A DNA stretch of 8,321 nt, taken from positions 1 through 8,321 of the forward strand of contig CAIWHY010000258.1 in assembly GCA_903912585.1 (NCBI GenBank), in the 5' to 3' direction. Shown in pieces: positions 1-5,080 of this stretch (positions within the stretch are counted from its first letter, which is position 1; every line of letters starts with the position of its first letter). Origin of the DNA: an uncultured Thermoleophilia bacterium (GTDB lineage: Bacteria; Actinomycetota; Thermoleophilia; UBA2241). The translations under genes and the position numbers were made by a program. Under the pieces are notes generated by a model. The model worked only from the letters and a program-made list of their open reading frames with translations, made no database searches and was not told where the DNA came from.

Positions 1-1
1 C

Positions 2-1351
2 GGCCTGCCGGCAGGGTGGCCGGCCTATCTCGAGTCGCTCGCCGTCTTCGGCATGCGGCCGGGTCTCGAGCGCGTGAGCGCGTTGCTCGACGCCCTCAGC
101 CGGCCGCAGGACGCCTATCGCGTGATCCACGTCGTCGGCACCAACGGCAAGTCCTCGACGACGCGCTACTGCGAGGCGCTCCTGCGCGCCCACGGGCTGC
201 GCTCTGGCGGCTACCTCTCGCCGCACATCTCGGGATGGACCGAGCGCGTGCTTGTGGACGGCCGTCCCGTCGAAGAAGGCGTGTTCGGCCGCGCCGTGGG
301 GGCCGTGCGCGCGGCCGTCGCCGGTCTTCCGGGCGAGCTCGGCGAGACCACGCAGTTCGAGGTGCTCACGGTCGCGGCGCTGCTGGCGCTCGCGGAGAGC
401 GGGGTGGAGGCCGCCGCGCTCGAAGCTGGGCTGGGCGGCCGCCTGGACGCGACCAACGTGGTCGACGCGTCCGTGGTCGTGCTCACCAACATCGCGCTCG
501 AGCACACCGAGGTGCTCGGCGGCACGCGCGAGCTGATCTTCGCGGAGAAGGCGGCGGTCATCAAAGGCGGCGACGCCGTCTTCGGCGAGCTCGACGGGCT
601 GGAGCTCGAAGCGCGCCGGGTGTGCGCCGCCGCCGGCGCGACGCCGCATCTCCTGCGCCCCGGCGCGGGCCCGGCAGTCCGCGCGGGACTCGGCACCGGA
701 TCCGGTGCCGCGCCTGGCGACATCACTGCCTCCGGCGTGCCGACGGAGTTCGCAGTCTCACTGTATGTCGACGGCCGGGAGGAGCGCTGGGCCGGCCTCA
801 GCCTCCCGACCCCGGCCCTCTACCAGGTCCAGAACGCCGGTCTCGCGGTGGCTGCCGTGCGCCTGCTGCTCGGGCGCCTTGACGAGCCGGCCGCCCGCGA
901 GGCGCTGGCCGCGACCGCCGTCCCCGGCCGCCTCCAGAAGGTCGCCGAGCGGCCGCTGGTGCTGGCCGACGGCGCCCACAATCCCGAGGGCGTGCGCGTG
1001 CTCGCTCAGAGCCTCGCGGCCGTCGCTCTGCCGAAGCCCACGGTCGTCGTACTGGCGATCATGCGCGACAAGGACTACGGCCAGATGCTCGAGCGCTTCC
1101 TGCCGCTGATCGACGCCGCAGTGTGCACGCAGGCGAGCGAGCCGCGCAGCCTTACGGCCGGGGAACTCGCCGCGGCGCTGCGCGCCGCGGCCGTCCGCCT
1201 CGGCCGCGGTTTCCCGGCGCCCGTCATCGAGCCGGACCCGCACGCCGCCGTCGCGCTCGCACGCGCCCAGGCGGGCTCCTCCGGCGCGGTCCTGATCGGC
1301 GGCTCGCTGTACCTGCTCGAGGACCTGCGCGACGTGCTCGCCGGCCTCTGA
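2..1351 (+). CDS. folC: Bifunctional folylpolyglutamate/dihydrofolate synthase (5' partial)
   Basis: Cytosolic ATP-dependent ligase that adds glutamate to dihydropteroate and to tetrahydrofolates. The frame is open to the left edge. The 17 codons before the ATG at 53 encode family-like sequence (WPAYLESLAVFG, matching the usual 'yLesl..fG'), so the true start lies outside the window and the ATG at 53 is internal. Numbering from that Met: P-loop GTNGKSST at 29-36, SPHI at 56-59 followed by ERV, FE at 102-103, EAGLGGRLDATN at 124-135, EKA with the lysine normally carbamylated at about 166, PGR at 291-293, DGAHNP at 306-311, MRDKD at 337-341 and GGSLYLL near the C-terminus. The catalytic Mur-ligase domain and the C-terminal domain are both complete. 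The P-loop has Ser where many FolC have Gly or Thr, a tolerated position. In many bacteria valS lies just upstream, which cannot be checked here. Confidence 0.96.
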   Translation, partial: GLPAGWPAYLESLAVFGMRPGLERVSALLDALSRPQDAYRVIHVVGTNGKSSTTRYCEALLRAHGLRSGGYLSPHISGWTERVLVDGRPVEEGVFGRAVGAVRAAVAGLPGELGETTQFEVLTVAALLALAESGVEAAALEAGLGGRLDATNVVDASVVVLTNIALEHTEVLGGTRELIFAEKAAVIKGGDAVFGELDGLELEARRVCAAAGATPHLLRPGAGPAVRAGLGTGSGAAPGDITASGVPTEFAVSLYVDGREERWAGLSLPTPALYQVQNAGLAVAAVRLLLGRLDEPAAREALAATAVPGRLQKVAERPLVLADGAHNPEGVRVLAQSLAAVALPKPTVVVLAIMRDKDYGQMLERFLPLIDAAVCTQASEPRSLTAGELAAALRAAAVRLGRGFPAPVIEPDPHAAVALARAQAGSSGAVLIGGSLYLLEDLRDVLAGL

Positions 1352-1370
1352 GGCGGCGACGCCCTTGAGT

Positions 1371-1388
1371 GCGGCCTGAGCGGGCCGC
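1371..1388 (+). terminator. GC-only stem-loop after folC, weak terminator candidate
   Basis: GCGGCC (1371-1376) pairs perfectly with GGCCGC (1383-1388) around a 6-nt loop, starting 20 nt after the folC stop. No T-run follows, so it is not a classic intrinsic terminator. It sits between folC and the next promoter, where a transcript end would make sense. GC-rich DNA forms such stems by chance often. Confidence 0.3.
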
Positions 1389-1418
1389 CGCGGGCGCTCG
1401 GGGGGCCGCCACCTTCGG

Positions 1419-1446
1419 TTGAGGGGAGGGGCCCGTTCTGTATACT
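1419..1446 (+). promoter_or_regulatory. Sigma70-type promoter for the 48-residue membrane protein gene
   Basis: TTGAGG (1419-1424, 4 of 6 to TTGACA) and TATACT (1441-1446, 5 of 6 to TATAAT) are separated by 16 bp. They form an AT-rich island in very GC-rich surroundings. Transcription would begin near 1452-1454, giving a leader of about 18 nt with the Shine-Dalgarno GGAGG at 1461-1465 before the ATG at 1471. This is the best two-box promoter in the window. Confidence 0.7.
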
Positions 1447-1470
1447 TGCGCGGAACTCGTGGAGGGGTGG

Positions 1471-1617
1471 ATGGCTCAACAGAAGGCGAACCCGGCGGTG
1501 CGTTTCCTCGTGGCTCTGCTCATCGTGGTGGCGGTCGCGTTCGTCGCCTTCTTCATCGGCTACCTCCTCGGCATGAAGCTCGCCGTGCTGCCGCCCGCCC
1601 TGCTGGGCATCTTCTAG
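1471..1617 (+). CDS. Small single-pass membrane protein, 48 residues, unknown function
   Basis: I do not recognise this protein. It starts MAQQKANPAVRF, then has one long hydrophobic segment at about residues 12-34, rich in Val, Ala, Phe and Leu. A short GMK turn and a second hydrophobic stretch ending PPALLGIF follow. A G-x4-G spacing (GYLLG, 30-34) could support helix packing. The short N-terminus carries Lys and Arg before the helix, which by the positive-inside rule suggests the N-terminus in the cytoplasm. Support for a real gene is good for its size: Shine-Dalgarno GGAGG (1461-1465) 5 nt before ATG, a promoter just upstream, and GC-biased third positions. It is too short for most gene callers. 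In Streptomyces a small membrane protein gene (DUF4233) sits between folC and ndk. This one occupies a similar place but is shorter, and homology is not shown. Confidence 0.75.
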   Translation: MAQQKANPAVRFLVALLIVVAVAFVAFFIGYLLGMKLAVLPPALLGIF

Positions 1618-1623
1618 GCGTTC

Positions 1624-1645
1624 CCGTCGCCCGAGACGGCCCTTT
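1624..1645 (+). terminator. Short stem-loop with TTT tail after the small membrane gene
   Basis: CCGTC (1624-1628) pairs with GACGG (1635-1639) around a 6-nt loop, 7 nt after the small gene's stop, and is followed by CCCTTT. The 5-bp stem and three-T tail make a weak intrinsic terminator or attenuator at best. If functional it would partly separate the small gene from the SDR gene at 1664. Confidence 0.3.
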
Positions 1646-1663
1646 GCGGCCGGAGGAGGGACC

Positions 1664-3214
1664 ATGAGCGCCGAGCCGCTGTCCGCTCCTTCCGAGAAGG
1701 CGACCTCTTCCACTGGTGCCACGGCTGCGTCCTGCGCTCGTCTGGTGGTCGTCACCGGCGCCACCGGCTACGTCGGCGGCAGGCTCGTCCCCCGACTCCT
1801 CGAAGCCGGCTACCGCGTCCGCTGCCTCGTGCGCGACGCGTCGCGCCTGCAGGGGCGCAGCGGGCTGCCGCAGGTGGAGGTGGTGACCGGCGACGTGCTG
1901 CGGCCGGAGAGTCTCGCCGCGGCCATGGTCGGTGCCGTGGCGGCCTACTACCTCGTGCACAGCATGGCGGGTGGGGAGGGCTTCCACGAACGCGACATCG
2001 CCGCGGCGAGGAGCTTCGCCCGGGCCGCGGCCGATGCCGGCGTCGGCCGCATCGTGTACCTCGGCGGCCTCGGCGATCCGCGCACCGGTCTCTCGGGCCA
2101 CCTGCGCTCCCGGCAGGCGACCGGCGACGCGTTGCGCGAGGGCCCGGTACCGGTGACGGAGTTCCGGGCCGCCGTGGTCGTGGGATCGGGCAGCATCTCC
2201 TTCGAGATGATCCGCTACCTCACCGAGCGGCTGCCGGTGATGATCTGCCCTCAGTGGGTGTACACGCGCGTGCAGCCGATCGGCGTCGACGACCTCCTGC
2301 GCTATCTGGTGGAAGCACTCGACGTGCCCTCCAGCGCGGGCCAGACGGTCGAGGTGGGTGGGGCCGACGTACGTACCTACGGCGACATGATGCTCGGCTA
2401 CGCGCAGGTGCGAGGCCTTCGCCGGCGCCTGCAGCCCGTCCCGGTGCTCACGCCGGTGCTCTCTTCGTACTGGGTGCACCTCGTGACGCCGATACCGTCG
2501 ACGATCGCGCGTCCGCTCATCGAGGGCCTGCGCAGCGAGGTCGTGGTCCGCGACGACTCGGCGGCGCGGCTGTTCCCCGACATCCACCCGGTCGACTACC
2601 TCAGCGCCGTACGCGCCGCCGTGGCGACGCTCGAGGACGGCACTGTGGAGACCTCGTGGGCCGACGCCCTGGCGACCAGTCGCGGCGACCGCGCGCCAAA
2701 GGTGCTCACGACCCAGGACGGGATGCTGGTGGAGCAGCGCCGGCTGCAGGTCTCCGCCGACCCCGCAGAGGTGTTCGCCATCTGTGCCGCGATCGGCGGC
2801 GAGCGCGGCTACGGCTACGCCGCCTGGACCTGGGAAGTGCGCGGCGCGGTAGACCGCCTCGTCGGCGGCGTGGGGCTGCGTCGCGGCCGCCGCGACCCGC
2901 GCGAGCTGCGCGTCGGCGACGCTCTCGACTTCTGGCGCGTGGAGGCCGTCGAGCCCGCACGTCTGCTGCGCCTGCGGGCCGAGATGAAGGTGCCGGGCTC
3001 CGCCTGGCTGCAGTTCGAGACCATCCCGGCGGACGGCGGCACCCTGCTCGTACAGACCGCGTTCTTCGCGCCCAAGGGCCTGCCCGGCCTCGCCTACTGG
3101 TACGGGCTGTACCCTGTCCACAGCAAGATATTCTCGGGTATGATTGCCGCGCTGGCCGCCGAGGCCAGCCGGCAGGCACTCGTCCAGGAGAGAGACTCCG
3201 TCCGGGGCGCGTAG
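1664..3214 (+). CDS. SDR-family NAD(P)-binding protein with C-terminal DUF2867-like domain
   Basis: Predicted cytosolic protein of 516 residues with two parts. The N-terminal half is an atypical short-chain dehydrogenase (NmrA/epimerase-like) Rossmann fold: beta strand plus TGATGYVGG at 31-39, GDVLRPESL at 76-84, YYLVHSM at about 95-101, RIVYLGGLG at about 129-137, the SGHLRSRQATG helix near 144-154, and GSGSISFEMIRYL near 174-186. The C-terminal part, from about residue 348, begins TTQDGMLVEQRR and runs through DFWRVE and PGSAWLQFE to FFAPKGLPGLAYWYGLYPVH. It matches the DUF2867 domain, which is probably a START-like fold. This is the domain arrangement of E. coli YbjT. The substrate is unknown. 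No clear catalytic YxxxK was seen, so it may bind nucleotide without classic SDR catalysis. About 25 Ser/Ala/Thr-rich residues precede the fold. The start is set by GGAGGAGG (1652-1659), 4 nt before ATG. Confidence 0.92.
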   Translation: MSAEPLSAPSEKATSSTGATAASCARLVVVTGATGYVGGRLVPRLLEAGYRVRCLVRDASRLQGRSGLPQVEVVTGDVLRPESLAAAMVGAVAAYYLVHSMAGGEGFHERDIAAARSFARAAADAGVGRIVYLGGLGDPRTGLSGHLRSRQATGDALREGPVPVTEFRAAVVVGSGSISFEMIRYLTERLPVMICPQWVYTRVQPIGVDDLLRYLVEALDVPSSAGQTVEVGGADVRTYGDMMLGYAQVRGLRRRLQPVPVLTPVLSSYWVHLVTPIPSTIARPLIEGLRSEVVVRDDSAARLFPDIHPVDYLSAVRAAVATLEDGTVETSWADALATSRGDRAPKVLTTQDGMLVEQRRLQVSADPAEVFAICAAIGGERGYGYAAWTWEVRGAVDRLVGGVGLRRGRRDPRELRVGDALDFWRVEAVEPARLLRLRAEMKVPGSAWLQFETIPADGGTLLVQTAFFAPKGLPGLAYWYGLYPVHSKIFSGMIAALAAEASRQALVQERDSVRGA

Positions 3215-3232
3215 CTCGCCGTCATACGTTTG

Positions 3233-3243
3233 AGGAGGAAAGG
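3233..3243 (+). promoter_or_regulatory. Shine-Dalgarno fixing a GTG start for the zinc-ribbon gene
   Basis: AGGAGG (3233-3238) lies 5 nt before GTG at 3244. The same frame is open far upstream, through the SDR gene in another frame, so this site decides the start and removes about 330 spurious codons. Confidence 0.85.
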
Positions 3244-3777
3244 GTGCCTCACTGGACCATCGCGGCGGCGACCACCACCACGACGACCAGCTCCAGCAGC
3301 AACCCGTTCAACTCGGTCACGGACTTCTTCAAGTCCCCGACCTTCCAGTTCGTCACCTACATGGGCGTCTTCTTCGTGATCGCCCTTTGGCTGGCGTGCG
3401 CCTACTGGGTGTTCAAGGACGCGCGGCGCCGGGTGGAAGACCCGATCATCCTCGTCGTGTGCGTGCTCACCGGCCTCGTCTTCGGACCCCTGGGCCTGTT
3501 CATCTACACCATCGTCCGCCCGGCGGAGCTCATCGTCGACAAGCGCGAGCGCGAGATGGAGATGGAGATGATGGCGCAGCGCCTGGGCGACGCGGCGCGC
3601 TGCTCGTTCTGCAAGACGCCGGTGCGCGACGACTACCTCGTGTGCCCGACCTGCGGGCACCGCCTGCGCTCCACCTGCAACTCGTGCGGCAAACCGCTGG
3701 AGCCCAGCTGGCGCCTCTGCCCCTACTGCGAGGCCGACGTGCTCGGGCCCATGACGCCCGCCTACGACCGCGCGTAG
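3244..3777 (+). CDS. Two-helix membrane protein with tandem double zinc ribbon
   Basis: A protein of 177 residues starting at GTG. In order: a low-complexity Thr/Ser tract at 10-19; a first membrane helix at about 36-57, ending YWVFKDARRR; a second at about 67-92, ending GPLGLFIYTIVRP; a charged linker with an (Glu-Met)3 run at 104-109; then two zinc ribbons with identical spacing, C120-x2-C123-x10-C134-x2-C137 and C145-x2-C148-x10-C159-x2-C162. The helix pair, with WVFKDA and PLGLxIYxxVRP, resembles the PLDc_N-type membrane unit; the ribbons are of the DZR kind. Both ends of the hairpin are basic, so the ribbons are probably cytoplasmic. Function unknown: it could tether a protein or nucleic-acid partner to the membrane. 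The gene lies 29 nt after the SDR gene, so the two are probably co-transcribed. Confidence 0.92.
   Translation: MPHWTIAAATTTTTTSSSSNPFNSVTDFFKSPTFQFVTYMGVFFVIALWLACAYWVFKDARRRVEDPIILVVCVLTGLVFGPLGLFIYTIVRPAELIVDKREREMEMEMMAQRLGDAARCSFCKTPVRDDYLVCPTCGHRLRSTCNSCGKPLEPSWRLCPYCEADVLGPMTPAYDRA
3553..3570 (+). repeat. Perfect (GAGATG)x3 hexanucleotide repeat inside the zinc-ribbon gene
   Basis: Three exact in-frame copies of GAGATG at 3553-3558, 3559-3564 and 3565-3570 encode Glu-Met-Glu-Met-Glu-Met between the second membrane helix and the first zinc ribbon. Gain or loss of a unit would keep the frame, so the effect would be linker length only. Confidence 0.85.
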
Positions 3778-3786
3778 CCCCGGTCT

Positions 3787-3813
3787 CCGCCGCTGCCGAC
3801 CACGTCGCGGCGG
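3787..3813 (+). other. Stem-loop in the gap before ndk
   Basis: CCGCCGC (3787-3793) pairs perfectly with GCGGCGG (3807-3813). Inside the loop GAC (3798-3800) can pair with GTC (3804-3806). It lies 10 nt after the zinc-ribbon gene's stop. There is no T-run, so it may be a U-less terminator, an mRNA-stabilising hairpin or chance. The rest of the 96-nt gap holds no recognisable promoter, only the ndk ribosome site at its end. Confidence 0.35.
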
Positions 3814-3873
3814 CACCCGCACGGCCACTCTCGCGGCGTTCGCCCGCCGCCCAAAGCCCCTAGGAGGATCCTC

Positions 3874-4287
3874 ATGGAACGCACGTTCATCATGGTCAAG
3901 CCCAACGGCGTCGCGCGCGGCCTGGTCGGTGAAGTCGTCGCCCGCTTCGAGCGCCGCGGCTTCACGCTGCGCGGCATGAAGGCGCTGCGCATCGACCGCG
4001 CCCTCGCCGAGCAGCACTACGCCGAACACATCGGCAAGCCGTTCTTCGAGGACCTTGCCGCCTTCATCACCTCCGGGCCGGTGGTGGCCATGGTGTGGGA
4101 GGGCCGCGAGGCCATCACCACGGCGCGCACCATGATGGGCGTCACCGACTCCGCGCTGGCGGCCCCCGGCACGATCCGCGGTGACTACTCGCTGAGCAAG
4201 GAGGAGAACGTCGTGCACGGCTCGGACGGCCCCGAGAGCGCGGCTCGCGAGATCGGGCTGTTCTTCGACGAGGCCGAGCTTGTCTGA
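3874..4287 (+). CDS. ndk: Nucleoside diphosphate kinase
   Basis: Cytosolic enzyme that moves the gamma-phosphate from an NTP, usually ATP, to any NDP through a phosphohistidine. Its 137 residues are the normal bacterial length. All expected active-site residues are present by alignment with the known family: K9 in VKPNG, Y49, F57, R85, T91, R102, N112, catalytic H115 in NVVHGSDG, S117 and E126. Two small departures are KPNG for the usual KPDG and GSDG where GSDS is common. Start chosen from AGGAGG (3862-3867), 6 nt before ATG. The 3' end overlaps the proposed maf start by 8 nt, suggesting translational coupling of two nucleotide-pool enzymes. Confidence 0.98.
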   Translation: MERTFIMVKPNGVARGLVGEVVARFERRGFTLRGMKALRIDRALAEQHYAEHIGKPFFEDLAAFITSGPVVAMVWEGREAITTARTMMGVTDSALAAPGTIRGDYSLSKEENVVHGSDGPESAAREIGLFFDEAELV

Positions 4288-4954
4288 GCCCGTCCCGCAG
4301 CACTTCTGGGAGCGGGTGCTCCCGGACATGACGGACGGGACAGTCGGGTTCACGGGGCTCGTCCTTGCCTCCCGCTCGCCGCAGCGCAGGATGCTGCTCG
4401 AACAGCTCCGTATCCCGTTCCGGATCGTCGTCAGCGAGCACCAGGAGGGCGTCAGCGACGGCGACCCCGCGCACACGGTGCAGCAGAACGCGCGCGGCAA
4501 GGCCGAGGAGGTGCTCGCCCGCGCGGACTTGCGGCCGGGCGAGCTCGTTCTCGGCGTCGACACCGTGGTCGTCAGCGAAGGCGAGATCCTCGGGAAGGCG
4601 CGCGACGAGGCCGAGGCGGCACGCTACCTGCGCGGGCTCGCGGCCGGCCGCCACGAGGTGTACAGCGGCCTGTACCTCACGTCGCGCAAGCTCGCGCTCG
4701 CCTCGCACGCCATCACCGGCGTCACCTTCCGCAGCCTCACGGACGGCGAGCTGGAAGCCTACGTCCACTCCGGCGAGTGGCGCGACCGCGCCGGCGCCTA
4801 CGCCATCCAGGGCATCGGCTCGGCGCTCGTGCGGCGCGTCGACGGCGACTACTTCAACGTGGTCGGCCTGCCGGTCGCGGAGCTCCAGCGGCTGCTCGCG
4901 GGCTTCGGCGTGACGCCGTTCTCCTGGCTGCGCGGCGGTGCGCCCGAGGCCTGA
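4280..4954 (+). CDS. maf: Maf-family nucleoside triphosphate pyrophosphatase (YhdE-like)
   Basis: Cytosolic pyrophosphatase that hydrolyses non-canonical or surplus NTPs to NMP and PPi. The YhdE-type branch acts on dTTP, UTP and modified pyrimidine nucleotides. Motifs, numbered from TTG: LASRSPQRRMLL at 29-40, ARGKAEEV at 71-78, GVDTVV with D94, LGKARDEAEA at 104-113, GRHEVYSGL at 123-131 and the long DRAGAYAIQGIG at 169-180, then DGDYFNVVGLPV. The Gln of AYAIQG fits the YhdE group; the substrate is inferred. The start is uncertain. TTG at 4280 has GAGG (4270-4273) 6 nt upstream and overlaps ndk by 8 nt. GTG at 4316 and ATG at 4328 are alternatives that still keep the whole domain, so up to 16 N-terminal residues may not be translated. 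Confidence 0.95.
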   Translation: MSEPVPQHFWERVLPDMTDGTVGFTGLVLASRSPQRRMLLEQLRIPFRIVVSEHQEGVSDGDPAHTVQQNARGKAEEVLARADLRPGELVLGVDTVVVSEGEILGKARDEAEAARYLRGLAAGRHEVYSGLYLTSRKLALASHAITGVTFRSLTDGELEAYVHSGEWRDRAGAYAIQGIGSALVRRVDGDYFNVVGLPVAELQRLLAGFGVTPFSWLRGGAPEA

Positions 4955-4965
4955 CGAGGCCCCTC

Positions 4966-5012
4966 GCGGCGGTCCCCGGCCGGCGGTCCGCCGCCCGCCC
5001 TGCCCCCAGGGC
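4966..5012 (+). terminator. Two adjacent GC hairpins between maf and mreB
   Basis: The first stem pairs GCGGCGG (4966-4972) with CCGCCGC (4988-4994), with a palindromic CCGGCCGG inside the loop. The second pairs GCCCTG (4997-5002) with CAGGGC (5007-5012) around a CCCC tetraloop. They start 11 nt after the maf stop and end about 28 nt before the mreB -10 element. No T-run follows. Their position fits a tandem U-less terminator isolating mreB from ndk-maf, but the pairing alone does not prove it. Confidence 0.45.
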
Positions 5013-5039
5013 CTGCGGTGGCGGCGCCTTCGGGCTACG

Positions 5040-5047
5040 TATACAAT
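5040..5047 (+). promoter_or_regulatory. -10 promoter element of the mre operon
   Basis: TATACAAT stands out in GC-rich DNA. TACAAT (5042-5047) matches TATAAT at 5 of 6, and TATACA (5040-5045) overlaps it. I see no convincing -35 box 16-18 bp upstream. Transcription would start near 5053-5055, leaving a leader of about 26-30 nt before codon ATC 5081. It shares the TATAC core with the promoter at 1441. Confidence 0.55.
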
Positions 5048-5067
5048 CAGGCTTCGAACTCTCACCG

Positions 5068-5074
5068 AAAGGAG
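5068..5074 (+). promoter_or_regulatory. Strong Shine-Dalgarno of mreB, placed for an ATC codon
   Basis: AAAGGAG (5068-5074) is a strong anti-16S match. With a 6-nt spacer (CTCGCC) the next codon is ATC at 5081, in the mreB frame. No ATG, GTG or TTG in this frame lies at a usable distance downstream; the next is ATG 5123, 48 nt away. Confidence 0.8.
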
Positions 5075-5080
5075 CTCGCC

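Noticed and set aside
16..882. ORF of 288 codons overlapping folC in another frame
   Set aside because: Arg-rich shadow; the folC frame holds all family motifs.
1553..3121. Antisense ORF of 522 codons opposite the SDR gene
   Set aside because: High GC keeps stops rare on the opposite strand. The translation shows no recognisable domain and is rich in His, Arg and Ala, typical of a shadow.
2254..3243. Upstream extension of the zinc-ribbon frame through the SDR gene
   Set aside because: The extension is Arg/Pro-rich shadow sequence, and AGGAGG before GTG 3244 marks the true start.
3094..4563. Antisense ORF of 489 codons opposite the zinc-ribbon gene and ndk
   Set aside because: It spans several real sense genes and their gaps and has no domain signal.
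1453..5061. GAACTC shared shortly after both TATAC promoter elements (1453-1458 and 5056-5061)
   Set aside because: The distance from the -10 element differs by 4 nt, and a 6-mer match at two sites is easily chance.
5018..5080. GTG 5018 as the mreB start, adding 21 residues
   Set aside because: It has only a weak AGGG site. The added codons span the TATACAAT element and the AAAGGAG site, and have no counterpart in known MreB N-termini. It remains the fallback if AUC initiation is disproved.
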